This document shows positions 23,575-32,795 of a DNA stretch of 64,000 bases, piece by piece. A model generated the notes under the pieces. The model was given only the letters and a program-made list of their open reading frames with translations, had not been told where the DNA came from and made no database searches. The translations under genes were made by a program, and so were the position numbers. How positions within the stretch are numbered: position 1 is the stretch's first letter; each line of letters starts with the position of its first letter. This stretch comes from Salibacterium qingdaonense (GTDB lineage: Bacteria; Bacillota; Bacilli; Bacillales; Marinococcaceae). The stretch spans positions 98,946 through 162,945 of the forward strand of contig NZ_FOTY01000006.1 in assembly GCF_900114715.1 (NCBI RefSeq). The letters are read 5' to 3'.

Positions 23575-25944
23575 ATGTTAGCTTCTTTGAAAAAAATCAT
23601 TGGAGACGAACAACAACGAAGACTGAAAAAATATAACAAAGTGGTAGAGCGGATTAATAAGCTGGAACCGGAAATAGAACAGCTGAGTAATGAACAGCTG
23701 CAGGCGAAAACAGAAGAATTCCGCGGCCGCCTCAACAAAGGGGAAAAACTATCATCCATCACAGAAGAAGCCTTCGCCGTCGTCCGCGAAGCGTCCCGCC
23801 GGATTATCGGGCTTCGTCATTTTGATGTGCAGCTGCTCGGCGGACTGACACTCAATGACGGTGACATCGCGGAAATGGCCACCGGAGAAGGAAAAACGAT
23901 TGTCGCTTCCCTGCCGAGTTATCTGCGCGGACTTGAAGGAAAAGGTGTTCACGTCATCACCGTCAACGAATACCTGGCCCGCCGCGACCGCGATCTGATC
24001 GGGCAGGTGCATGAATTTCTCGGCTTAACCGTCGGCCTGAACGTTCCGAAACTCGCCAAAGATGAGAAACGCAAAGCTTATGAAGCGGACATTACATACG
24101 GCGTCAGCAACGAGTTCGGTTTTGACTACCTGAAAGACAATATGGTCCAGAGTACAATCGAAAAGGTACAGCGGCCGTATCATTTTGCTATTATCGATGA
24201 AATCGACAGTGTTCTTGTCGATGAGGCAAAAACACCGCTGATTATTGCCGGAAAAACAGAAGTTAACCCTGGACTCTATCAAATCTGCGCCAAGATGGCC
24301 CGCAGTTTTGACCCGGAAAAAGACTACCTGTTTGACCCTATTACACGTTCTGTCAGTTTGACAGATGCCGGTATCACAAAGGTTGAGCGGGCGTTCGGGG
24401 TCGACAACCTGTATGATTTGGAGCATCATACCCTTTATCACTTCGTGCTGCAGGCACTGCGGGCCCGCGTCATGTTTAGACGCGATGTCGATTACATCGT
24501 AAAAGAAGGTGAGATCAAGCTCGTTGACATGTATACCGGCCGCATCATGGAAGGCCGTACGTTCAGCGACGGTCTCCACCAGGCGCTCGAAGCTAAAGAA
24601 GGTCTTGAAATTACCGAAGAGAACAAAACCCAGGCTCAGATTACCATTCAAAACTACTTCCGGATGTACCCGGCCCTTTCCGGCATGACCGGAACAGCCA
24701 AAACCGAAGAGGAAGAGTTCCGCAACCTGTACGGGATGGATGTTATCCAGGTTCCAACCAATAAACCGAGAATACGTGAAGACCGGGACGACCTCATTTT
24801 TGCGACAGCCGATGACAAATACCGGGAAGTCGCCAAGGAAGTCGCCAAACGTCACGAAAAAGGACAGCCTGTGCTGATCGGAACGACCTCTATCATTCAA
24901 TCAGAGACGATGGCGCGTTACCTTGATGACCAGAAAGTGCCTTATGAGCTTCTCAACGCCAAGAGCGTGGAGCGGGAAGTCCAGTTGATTTCTCTTGCCG
25001 GTCAGAAAGGCCAGATTACCATTGCCACCAATATGGCCGGACGCGGCACCGACATTATGCTCGGCGAAGGAGCAGCCGAAGCCGGCGGTCTCTTTGTACT
25101 CGGCACGGAACGTCATGAAAACAGGCGAATCGACAATCAGTTGAAAGGCCGTTCCGGGCGGCAGGGGGACCCTGGTGAAACACAGATGTACGTCTCCCTT
25201 GAGGATGAAATGCTGCTCCGCTTCGGGGAAGAGGACATTGAAGGGTTGAAAGAAAAACTAAAAACCGATGATAACGGCGTCGTGCAAAATGATGACGCCC
25301 ACACCATTATCAACCGGGCTCAGGAAATGTGCGAAAACGCGAATGCATCGCTGCGTGAATTCACATTAAAACTGGACGATATCGCCAACGAACAGCGCCG
25401 CGTCATCTATACGCTGCGCAATCAAGTACTGGAAAGCGACGATCCGCTGCAGTCCTGGATGAATATCGTCAAGTCCAGCACGAAAAAGCTTGTGGAATCC
25501 TACTGCGGGGATGAATATGTACCGGAAGAATGGGACCTGCGGACACTTGAAACAAGACTCAACCGCATTATCGTAACCCCGGGCATCCAGCTCCCTAAAA
25601 AGGCGGAAAATCAAAAAGACATCATGGATCTTGTCGAAGAAAAAACCGCGGCCTTCCTTGACGAAGTGGAACAGCTCCGTGAACGTAAAGGGGTGCAGAA
25701 CCAGGCCCGCAAAGTGCTGCTGACCAACATCGACCGGCACTGGCTCAGCCACCTCGAGGAAATGACCCGCTTAAAAGAAGGCATCGGACTTCGCAGTTAC
25801 GGGCAGGAAGATCCGATGCGGGTTTATACAAGGGAAGGCTATGAATTGTTTTCCCGTATGTATGATTTAATTGAACAGGACGCTTCCGTTCATTTATCCA
25901 AACTAATCCGCCCGCTGATTTTACCGGAAGAGGTGAAAAAATAA
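23575..25944 (+). CDS. secA2: Accessory Sec translocase ATPase SecA2
   Basis: The start is the ATG at 23575 after AAGGAGAG; a longer frame is open but begins without a ribosome binding site. The 789-residue SecA-family ATPase has the Walker A MATGEGKTIVASLP near residue 100, the DEIDSVLVDEA Walker B/DEAD region near 210 and the GRSGRQGDPG helicase motif near 525. It ends at LILPEEVKK without the C-terminal Cys-rich zinc domain of canonical SecA, as is usual for SecA2. The next gene overlaps by one base and encodes the SLAP-type S-layer assembly partner. This matches the Bacillus arrangement in which SecA2 exports S-layer proteins. Several SLH proteins nearby are likely clients. Confidence 0.95.
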   Translation: MLASLKKIIGDEQQRRLKKYNKVVERINKLEPEIEQLSNEQLQAKTEEFRGRLNKGEKLSSITEEAFAVVREASRRIIGLRHFDVQLLGGLTLNDGDIAEMATGEGKTIVASLPSYLRGLEGKGVHVITVNEYLARRDRDLIGQVHEFLGLTVGLNVPKLAKDEKRKAYEADITYGVSNEFGFDYLKDNMVQSTIEKVQRPYHFAIIDEIDSVLVDEAKTPLIIAGKTEVNPGLYQICAKMARSFDPEKDYLFDPITRSVSLTDAGITKVERAFGVDNLYDLEHHTLYHFVLQALRARVMFRRDVDYIVKEGEIKLVDMYTGRIMEGRTFSDGLHQALEAKEGLEITEENKTQAQITIQNYFRMYPALSGMTGTAKTEEEEFRNLYGMDVIQVPTNKPRIREDRDDLIFATADDKYREVAKEVAKRHEKGQPVLIGTTSIIQSETMARYLDDQKVPYELLNAKSVEREVQLISLAGQKGQITIATNMAGRGTDIMLGEGAAEAGGLFVLGTERHENRRIDNQLKGRSGRQGDPGETQMYVSLEDEMLLRFGEEDIEGLKEKLKTDDNGVVQNDDAHTIINRAQEMCENANASLREFTLKLDDIANEQRRVIYTLRNQVLESDDPLQSWMNIVKSSTKKLVESYCGDEYVPEEWDLRTLETRLNRIIVTPGIQLPKKAENQKDIMDLVEEKTAAFLDEVEQLRERKGVQNQARKVLLTNIDRHWLSHLEEMTRLKEGIGLRSYGQEDPMRVYTREGYELFSRMYDLIEQDASVHLSKLIRPLILPEEVKK

Positions 25945-26867
25945 TGCTTCCTTTTTTTCGTAAAAAACGAGACGGAAAACCGAAAATGGAAGGAAATGAA
26001 TCAACCGTTTCCTCCGAAGAACTATTAAATGAAACGAGTGACACCGAAGGTCGGGAAAAGCAAATCGACACGGATTTGTCGTTTCATCCGGATTGGGATG
26101 TATCCAAAGAAGATCAGTATTCCTTTCAGTTTCTCAATATGGAATGCCCGCCTCTTGCGCCGAACCAGATTTCGCTTTCGGGCATCAGCCTGCAGCATAA
26201 CGAAGAACAGGGGTCTGTTCAGGTGACGGCTTTCATCCGCAGCAGCCTGAATAAAACCATTAAGCTGCATGAAACGACGCTCGTACTGCTGGACAGTTCC
26301 GAGCAGGTGCTCGGCCGTAAAACCATGGACCTTGAAGAAGCAGGTGACATTCCGCCGTGCAGCAGCCGGCCCTGGAACATGACATTCAGCGAACAGGAAC
26401 TATTCACGACCGACATTCCGTCGGAAGGATGGAAGCTTGCGTTTCAGCTCAAACCATCTTCCCGCAAACACAGCCTGGATCTTCAAAACAGCTGGGAGCA
26501 GTCTCTTGCAGAAAAAGACAAGCATGAACTGCAGAACATGGTGGAGCGGCTCGACCCTCCAAAGCCGGGGGAAGTGAACTTCATGGGATTAAAAGCCGTC
26601 CAGAAAGACAATGGCGATCTGCATGTGACACTTCTCATCCGCAATGGCAGCGAGAAAAATGTAACGCTCGAACAGATTCCGCTTCAAGTCGAAGACGCCG
26701 ACGGTACCACCGTAGCAAAAGGCGGCTTCACGATGAATGATTTCGGTATCAAAGCCAATACAAGCAAACCTTGGACCTTTATTTTCCCAAGCAGCATGGT
26801 TCAGGAAGGCGAGATCGACCTGAGCAGCTGGAAAGCCTATCCGATTCAGAAAAATACAGCACATTAA
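25944..26867 (+). CDS. slaP: Accessory Sec system S-layer assembly protein (SlaP-like)
   Basis: The ATG shares its first base with the secA2 stop (TAATG), so translation is coupled. The 307-residue protein has no signal peptide. It contains two copies of one module, around residues 55-155 and 205-295. Each copy has an NQISLSGISLQ or VNFMGLKAVQ start, a strand pair VTAFIRSS or VTLLIRNG, and a closing SRPWNMTF or SKPWTFIF. This duplicated SLAP architecture with a partner secA2 fits the accessory Sec S-layer assembly family (SlaP in Bacillus anthracis). It probably acts in the cytoplasm with SecA2 on S-layer-type substrates. Confidence 0.9.
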   Translation: MLPFFRKKRDGKPKMEGNESTVSSEELLNETSDTEGREKQIDTDLSFHPDWDVSKEDQYSFQFLNMECPPLAPNQISLSGISLQHNEEQGSVQVTAFIRSSLNKTIKLHETTLVLLDSSEQVLGRKTMDLEEAGDIPPCSSRPWNMTFSEQELFTTDIPSEGWKLAFQLKPSSRKHSLDLQNSWEQSLAEKDKHELQNMVERLDPPKPGEVNFMGLKAVQKDNGDLHVTLLIRNGSEKNVTLEQIPLQVEDADGTTVAKGGFTMNDFGIKANTSKPWTFIFPSSMVQEGEIDLSSWKAYPIQKNTAH

Positions 26868-26873
26868 ATTGCT

Positions 26874-26910
26874 AAAACCGGGGATGCAGCGCGCATCTTC
26901 CGGTTTTTTT
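26874..26910 (+). terminator. Terminator of secA2-slaP
   Basis: AAAACCGG-GATG paired with CATC-CCGGTTTT surrounds a short loop and ends in TTTTTTT. It lies just before repeat array 3. Confidence 0.85.
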
Positions 26911-26965
26911 GTACGCAGGAGCCGTATTTTTGGCTGATTTCTGCTGAGCTTATGGTGTTTCCGGC

Positions 26966-27805
26966 TCGATCCCCCAAGTTTATCGATTGATCTGCGGTTT
27001 TTCTCGATTGACTCTCTCTTTTCTCGATCGATTCTGGCGGCGAAGTGTGATTTCTCGATCGGTTCCCTCGATTTCTCGATCAATTCTCCCTTTTTCTCGA
27101 TTGATTCTCCAACTTTATCAATCCATCCACAGCATCTCCCCTCGACGGCAGCCATAAATCTGGATCTATGGCTGATCAAAGTCTATCGACCGTATCGCGG
27201 TTTTTCTCGATTGATTCTCCGGATTTCCTGCTCGATTCTCTCTTTTCTCGATCGATTCCGGCGGGATGGCGTGATTTCTCGATCAGTTCTCTGGATTTCT
27301 CGATCAATTCTCCCTTTTTCTCGATTGATTCTCCAACTTTATCAATCCATCCACAGCATCTCCCCTCGACGGCAGCCATAAATCTGGATCTATGGCTGAT
27401 CAAAGTCTATCGACCGTATCGCGGTTTTTCTCGATTGATTCTCCGGATTTCCTGCTCGATTCTCTCTTTTCTCGATCGATTCCGGCGGCGGGGCGTGATT
27501 TCTCGATCGATTCTCTGGATTTCCCGATCAATTCTCCCCTTTTCTCGATTGATTCTCCAACTTTATCAATCCATCCACAGCATCTCCCCTCGACGGCAGA
27601 CATAAACTTGGATCTATGGCTGATCAGAATCTATCGATCGGATCGCGGTTTTTCTCGATTGATTCTCCGGATTTCTTGCTCGATTCTCCCTTTTCTCAAT
27701 CGATTCCGGCGGGATGGCGTGATTTCTCGATCGGTTCTCTGGATTTCCCGATCAATTCTCCCCTTTTCTCGATCGATTCTCCAACTTTATCAATCGATCA
27801 CCCTA
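26966..27805. repeat. Array 3 of the 21-bp TCGATCGA-type repeat, with a 224-bp higher-order period
   Basis: This is the largest array, filling the gap between two convergent genes. The basic unit is again 21 bp, for example TTTCTCGATCAATTCTCCC. A landmark in the linker, TGGATCTATGGCTGATCA, recurs at 27161, 27385 and about 27609, a precise 224-bp period over about 3.7 copies. The linker also carries an imperfect palindrome, CCATAAATCTGGATCTATGG. Frames on both strands are open through the repeats, but 224 is not a multiple of three and no domain is present, so I do not call genes here. The linker differs from that of arrays 1 and 2. Confidence 0.92.
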
Positions 27806-27837
27806 CCTCCCCTCCAGCAGCGAAAGGGCTCCCTATG

Positions 27838-27875
27838 AAAAAAGCTTTCCCCTGTTTCCCCAGGAGAAAGCTTTC
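27838..27875 (-). terminator. Terminator of the glycosidase-SLH gene
   Basis: AAAGCTTTCTCCTGG pairs imperfectly with CAGGGGAAAGCTTTT on the minus strand, ending in a TTTTTTC tract. Confidence 0.8.
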
Positions 27876-27882
27876 TTTCACT

Positions 27883-30102
27883 TTATAAATCTTCCAGTGC
27901 CCGTTCCATGAAGACGGTAAATTGAGCTCTGGAGACGGCTTCGCCGGGACGGAAGCTGCCGTCACTGCCACGGGCCACACCGTAGGAAGCAAGTGTTTCG
28001 ATAGCGCCGTGCGCCCAGTAATCTTCATCTACATCATCAAAGGAACTGCCGCTGCTCTCATTTTCCAGGTCAAACGCCCGGACAAGGATGACAGCCATCT
28101 GAGCACGGGTCAGTTGTCCGTTTGGACGGAACGTGTCTCCACTGCCCCGCATCAACTCTTCATCCGCCACCGCGGCAATGTCCTCGTAGGCATGAAAGTC
28201 GCTTGTTATATCGGAAAACTCAGGAGACGGACGGTCTCCGCGCTCCAGATCAAAGGCACGGACCATCATGCTTGCAGCCTGGGAGCGTTTCAGTTCTCCC
28301 CCGGGGCGGAACGTTCCATCATTGTATCCATTAATGATACCCCGGCCCGCCAGGTATTCAATGCTGCCGGAGGCCCAGTAATCACGGGGCACGTCGTTAA
28401 ATGCAGACGGCGCATTTACTTGAACCGGTATATCAAAGGAATTACCGGCCAGCTCTACTATAATACTACCGGATGCACTTTCTCCGGAAGCGGTGAAATG
28501 ACCGCTGCTGTCTATTGTTCCAACATCTCCCTGCACGCTCCAGTTGATCCGGCTTTTATCAAATAATAGCTTGCGGCCGTCCGATAAAGCAGGGTCTGCT
28601 GAAAGACTGACCGATTCGCCGGTCTCCACATTCAGTTCCGAATGAGAAAGATTCCATGTGTCAAAGCTGTCTGTCACACTCACGCCGGTCGAACCGACCT
28701 GGTTCCCGTCCACACTGGCCTGAATCCGGCCTTCTCCGGCCTGTTCGGCTGTGAACGTAGAACCTTCCATACTTCCGGCACTGCTGCTGAAGTTCCAGTT
28801 AATATCAGCTGTCCCTGCATCCACAGGATTGTAATACTTGTCCATCCCGTACATCGTTGAAACATTTATCTGATGGCCGGTAAGCAGTACTCCGTCTTCT
28901 TTTGACAAAATCAGTTTATCAAGAGATGACCGCGGTGCTGTACTGACGGCCTGCAGCGTGGAGGACACCCGGCGCTCACCACCGGACAGCTCGTTCATGA
29001 CACTTGCGTATCCATCCCCGTGCTGCCGGGCCACTAAGGTCGAAGAACCTCCTCCATCAAAGTTCAGCGCCCGTTCTGCTCCTATGTCACGCATATACTT
29101 CGCAATATCACGGATGTTTGCCCTGTCCATCGTAACCATGTAGACATTATCTCCGCTTTCATCCACACCTACGGCAGTGCGCTCGGTTTTGGATGTATAC
29201 CGCCAGCTGTCCGAATTCATCGTAATGGCAAGTTCGCCGTTACGGACAAGCTGCGGCCCGCTTCCGAGGACAAAAGACGCATCTTTCCACTTATCATTAA
29301 TAGAAGCACTGACTGTAATTTCGTCTCCTATGCTCACATTCTGAAGCTGGTCATACCGATCTCCGCGGGCGGAGAGGACAAATCCATTCTCCGGAATCGG
29401 AGCATTTCCTGCTTCATTGTAAGCACGGATATCTGTCACCGATCCGCTTATTTCATCCCCGAACGAAAAACTTCCCGGATTGCCGGATGCCGTCTCCACA
29501 ACAATTTCCATACCGTACTGATTCGTGCCGGTACGATTGTTAATATAAGAGGATGTGAAAAGAACGGCTTCATTGTCCAGACGCTGTGTATTGATATTAT
29601 CCACCGTCACAGACGATCCATTCACTTTTGCCGACACATTGGCATCATACTGACCGATGGCTGCCTTCCCGTTCCTTTTCTCCCCAAAAACAATCGGTTC
29701 ACTGCGGTAATGTTCTCTGGAATTGGAGATACGCCCAAAACTGATGATTTCATTGTCTTTCGTTATGATACTGAAAGGCAGCTGAGTCGATCCTGATCCC
29801 ATATCGAAGAACGAAGCATTCACCGCGCCTATGACTCTATTCCCTTTTCTTGTGTTATTTTCCGCCTGCTGGGACGTGGTACGCAGCTGATCAAGCGGCT
29901 CCGGCACATTGACATCGAGCTTGCTGTATTCTTCGGTCAAATCTACCTGTAGAATGTCAGCGCCGGTCGCATCGTCGCTTTCATATGATACCCCCGGGCC
30001 CACCTGGAACGAAGAAGCCCCTGCTCCCTGGGCGGCTGAAAAAAACAGCGCCCCGGACACCATGGATACGATTCCGCGGGTCATGTATTTCTTCATTTTC
30101 AT
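27883..30102 (-). CDS. SLH-anchored phosphodiester glycosidase (NAGPA domain) protein
   Basis: This 739-residue secreted protein has a signal peptide ending near AGAS at residue 30. Residues about 90-390 match the phosphodiester glycosidase family named after the uncovering enzyme NAGPA (NASFFDMGSGST near 95 and ALNFDGGGSSTLV near 345). Such enzymes cut sugar-1-phosphodiesters, and bacterial members are thought to act on wall polymers. An Ig-like/Big region follows (about 400-560, with GTADINWNFSS). Three SLH repeats end the protein (GYNDGTFRPGGELKRSQ, GSGDTFRPNGQLTRAQ and GSDGSFRPGEAVSRAQ). A teichoic- or wall-polymer phosphodiester is the likely target, by inference. It is a single gene with its own terminator. 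Confidence 0.92.
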   Translation of the reverse strand: MKMKKYMTRGIVSMVSGALFFSAAQGAGASSFQVGPGVSYESDDATGADILQVDLTEEYSKLDVNVPEPLDQLRTTSQQAENNTRKGNRVIGAVNASFFDMGSGSTQLPFSIITKDNEIISFGRISNSREHYRSEPIVFGEKRNGKAAIGQYDANVSAKVNGSSVTVDNINTQRLDNEAVLFTSSYINNRTGTNQYGMEIVVETASGNPGSFSFGDEISGSVTDIRAYNEAGNAPIPENGFVLSARGDRYDQLQNVSIGDEITVSASINDKWKDASFVLGSGPQLVRNGELAITMNSDSWRYTSKTERTAVGVDESGDNVYMVTMDRANIRDIAKYMRDIGAERALNFDGGGSSTLVARQHGDGYASVMNELSGGERRVSSTLQAVSTAPRSSLDKLILSKEDGVLLTGHQINVSTMYGMDKYYNPVDAGTADINWNFSSSAGSMEGSTFTAEQAGEGRIQASVDGNQVGSTGVSVTDSFDTWNLSHSELNVETGESVSLSADPALSDGRKLLFDKSRINWSVQGDVGTIDSSGHFTASGESASGSIIVELAGNSFDIPVQVNAPSAFNDVPRDYWASGSIEYLAGRGIINGYNDGTFRPGGELKRSQAASMMVRAFDLERGDRPSPEFSDITSDFHAYEDIAAVADEELMRGSGDTFRPNGQLTRAQMAVILVRAFDLENESSGSSFDDVDEDYWAHGAIETLASYGVARGSDGSFRPGEAVSRAQFTVFMERALEDL

Positions 30103-30439
30103 TATGTATAATCCTCTCCTGTATTTTATTCTATGAAGCTATGAACATCACGCTAATTGTAGATTATTCCAATTGGTGGAACGTGTCAATCCAATCCACG
30201 AAAGTTAGGAAAAAAGGTCGAACCTTCAAACGTAACTGCTGATAACCTTTTACCACATCTATCATCTGTGAAAAGAAAGAGGCAGAGACAGCCGCTTCCC
30301 GGCTCTTCATATAACCGCACAGGCATTCAATATGAAAAGACGAAGCAGGGTCCGTATCCCGTACTTCGTCTTTTCAACTATGCTGTTTCGTTTTGTACGC
30401 GCTTCTTGCAGCAGGCTGCCGGCGCGGGGGAAACGATGG
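30103..30439 (-). other. Gap between galU and the glycosidase-SLH gene, with the galU terminator
   Basis: The 337-bp gap contains the promoter side of the glycosidase gene on its left and a hairpin at 30334-30375 on its right. The 12-bp perfect arms of the hairpin are GAAAAGACGAAG and CTTCGTCTTTTC. On the minus strand it ends in CTTTTC, so it probably terminates galU. Nothing else is recognised. Confidence 0.6.
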
Positions 30440-31318
30440 TTATTCGGTTTTGTGCAATACGTCTTCCAGGTAGGAACGAACCGGGTCGTTCAGATCCTCC
30501 CGTCCAAGGGCAAAATCGACAGTAGCTTTTACAAATCCGAATTTATCTCCGACATCATAGCGGATGCCGCCGAATTGGTAGGCCAGAACGTCCTGGGTCT
30601 GATTCAACGTCTTAATTGCATCCGTCAGCTGAATTTCATTACCCGAACCTGGTTCGAGGTTATGAAGGATATCAAAGATTTCCGGACGCAGAACATACCG
30701 CCCCATAATCGCATAATTCGACGGAGCCTCGTCCAGTGCCGGTTTTTCCCTTAAATCCGCAAGTTGAAGAACACCGTCTTCCCCTTCTTGTCCTTTCGGT
30801 TTCACAATACCGTATTTGGACACTTCTTCATCAGGAACCTGCTGCACGCCGACCACAGAAGACTCGTGGGCCTCGTAGGTCTCGATCAACTGTTTCAGAC
30901 ACGGCGTTTCCGATTTAACAATGTCATCCCCAAGCAGTACGGCAAACGGTTCATCCCCGACAAACCGGCTGGCACAGGCAATGGCATGCCCCAGGCCTTT
31001 AGGTTCTTTCTGGCGGATGTAATGGATATTAGCCATATTGGATATCTCCTGGACTTCTTCCAGCTGCGACCATTTTTTCTTCTGAGCCAGTGTTTCCTCG
31101 AGCTCGTAAGATTTGTCAAAGTGATCCTCTATCGCCCGTTTACCGCGGCCGCTGACAATAATAATATCCTCTATTCCCGATTCCATTGCTTCTTCTACAA
31201 TATATTGAATAGTCGGCTTGTCCACAATCGGCAGCATTTCTTTCGGCTGTGCTTTTGTTGCCGGCAGAAAACGGGTGCCAAGACCAGCTGCCGGAATAAT
31301 CGCTTTCCTTACTTTCAC
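30440..31318 (-). CDS. galU: UTP-glucose-1-phosphate uridylyltransferase
   Basis: The start is set at the GTG at 31318, giving [17 protein letters not shown], the usual start of GtaB/GalU. A GTG nine bases earlier lies only one base from the GGAG and is too close. The 292-residue enzyme makes UDP-glucose from UTP and glucose-1-phosphate. Motifs are [19 protein letters not shown] at the nucleotide site, [14 protein letters not shown] and LLGDDIV. It lies 30 bp after an SLH gene with which it probably shares a transcript. UDP-glucose feeds ugd in the csaB operon and the Leloir pathway at 56378-61120. Equivalent names are gtaB and galU. Confidence 0.95.
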   Translation of the reverse strand: MKVRKAIIPAAGLGTRFLPATKAQPKEMLPIVDKPTIQYIVEEAMESGIEDIIIVSGRGKRAIEDHFDKSYELEETLAQKKKWSQLEEVQEISNMANIHYIRQKEPKGLGHAIACASRFVGDEPFAVLLGDDIVKSETPCLKQLIETYEAHESSVVGVQQVPDEEVSKYGIVKPKGQEGEDGVLQLADLREKPALDEAPSNYAIMGRYVLRPEIFDILHNLEPGSGNEIQLTDAIKTLNQTQDVLAYQFGGIRYDVGDKFGFVKATVDFALGREDLNDPVRSYLEDVLHKTE

Positions 31319-31348
31319 ACATATCACTCTCCGTTCGATGAGCTGTTT

Positions 31349-32326
31349 TTACTGCTGTTCATTCCAAACGAGAAAGACATCACTCGGCCGCGGGGTGATT
31401 TCAACCTGCCCTGCGGTCTGTGCACTTCCGCTTGCATCCGCCTCCACAAGACCTTCCAGAATACGCTTGGCATCAGCCGGGGCTCCGAGTTTTGCTGCTG
31501 CCTGCGCCGCCAAATCAAAATTGGCTCTGCTCGTCCGCGCCACAGCAAATTCCCTCATTTCCCCCTGATAGGCCTGAAACAGGTGATAGTATTCCTGATC
31601 CGCGGTACCGAAGCTGTTGTCATTTCGGGCATAGAGGGTAACCCCGGCTTCTCTGTAAAGCGGCCGGACCATTTCTGTATATTGGTTGGATCCTTCCGAC
31701 GTGAGATCTAACATTTGTTCAGCTCTCCACACCGAGTGACCGCTGTCATCGATCCGCTTAAAAAATACGGCGGCCTGGGCCCTTGTCAGCTTGCCATTCA
31801 CATCAAAACGTTCTGTCTGTGTTTCTCCGTCCTGGCGTCCTGTTGTCAGATCTTCTTCAAACATCCAGGCTACTGCTTCCTTTAATCCGGGTTCATGAGC
31901 TTGGGACTGAGCAATAACCTTAGCCACCGTCCCTCTTGTCACGGCCCGGTTCTTCACAGCATTATCACGCAGACCGGGCATCCTCAGTTCATATTCAGAC
32001 AGTGTAACGTAGGCGGGCTGCGCCCAGTGCTGCAAGTCAGATGGAGTACCGCTTTCCATGTCGAAATACCTTGTCAGCATGACAGAAAATTGTGCTTCTA
32101 TCATATCGTCTCCAGGATGAAAGGAGCCGTCGTCATAACCATGAATCAGCCCTTCATTCTCCGCCCACTGAATGTCTTCAGCGGCCCAGTAGCTGTTGTC
32201 CACATCCGTGAACTCAGCTGCGCCGGCGGGTGTTGTTATGTAAAGAAGAGCAGCCGCCCCTGTCACAAACGCAACTGTGAACAAGCGGCCAAGCGCCGGT
32301 TTGTACTCATATTTTTTGTTTGTCAT
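31349..32326 (-). CDS. SLH-domain surface protein of unknown function
   Basis: This 325-residue exported protein has an N-terminal hydrophobic signal (VAFVTGAAALLYITTPAGA). The first SLH repeat is clear (GYDDGSFHPGDDMIEAQ). The second is degenerate (around GLRDNAVKNRAVTRGTVAKV) and the third is readable (FDVNGKLTRAQAAVFFKRI). The C-terminal 120 residues are not recognised; they are helical and alanine-rich (FDLAAQAAAKLGAPADA). The ATG at 32326 has little Shine-Dalgarno sequence. An in-frame mini-ORF, MRESGLSDSK, with a GGAGG just before it ends 4 bp upstream and might couple translation. It lies 30 bp upstream of galU, linking surface-protein and UDP-glucose synthesis. Confidence 0.8.
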   Translation of the reverse strand: MTNKKYEYKPALGRLFTVAFVTGAAALLYITTPAGAAEFTDVDNSYWAAEDIQWAENEGLIHGYDDGSFHPGDDMIEAQFSVMLTRYFDMESGTPSDLQHWAQPAYVTLSEYELRMPGLRDNAVKNRAVTRGTVAKVIAQSQAHEPGLKEAVAWMFEEDLTTGRQDGETQTERFDVNGKLTRAQAAVFFKRIDDSGHSVWRAEQMLDLTSEGSNQYTEMVRPLYREAGVTLYARNDNSFGTADQEYYHLFQAYQGEMREFAVARTSRANFDLAAQAAAKLGAPADAKRILEGLVEADASGSAQTAGQVEITPRPSDVFLVWNEQQ

Positions 32327-32795
32327 TGTTTACTTGGAATCTGATAATCCAGACTCTCTCATCCACCTCCCGACTTTTGTTTCTGCCCCATTATACCTTG
32401 CTTTTATCCTTTATGGCTACCATCCACATCCCAAAATAGGAGAAGCAGCACAGCAAAGGCGGATTATGTCGAAATATTGTTCTGGTTTTTTTCGAAAAAT
32501 CTGGTATATTTATAGTAATCTCAGACGAAAGGAGGACCGTTGGTTTAGTTATTTTATCACCCATCTCAGGAAGCCCCCGATGTTTCATGCTTCCCCTCTA
32601 CACTCTTTTTCCATTTAACTAACAGCTGTGTTCCTGATTGAATCATGAAAAAAGAACTAATGTTCTACTGTGACAGCAAGTGTCTGTTCACGAAAAGAAG
32701 TATCCACCCCGTCTGCTTTTTTTGTGCATAACACTGGAATATGCTGTTCCAGGACCCTCATTATGGATTAAAATCCATCCGAAAGGAGGTAATTC
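32327..32795. other. Divergent 469-bp gap between the SLH gene and ssb
   Basis: The left side holds the weak start region and mini-ORF of the SLH gene. Near 32500-32515 lies an AT-rich GGTATATTTATAG segment that could be a -10, followed by AAAGGAGG at about 32528 that leads to an immediate stop and no gene. A small CTGGAA / TTCCAG hairpin precedes ssb. I see no RNA gene. Confidence 0.4.

Noticed and set aside
24025..24900. 291-codon minus-strand frame
   Set aside because: It is antisense to the core of secA2, whose motifs are unmistakable.
26589..27179. Minus-strand open frame of 196 codons across slaP's 3' end and array 3
   Set aside because: Half of it is antisense to slaP and the rest is the 21-bp repeat. 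It has no ribosome binding site, and the higher-order repeat period changes frame between copies.
30764..31711. 315-codon plus-strand frame
   Set aside because: It is antisense to galU and the SLH gene and lacks a start signal.
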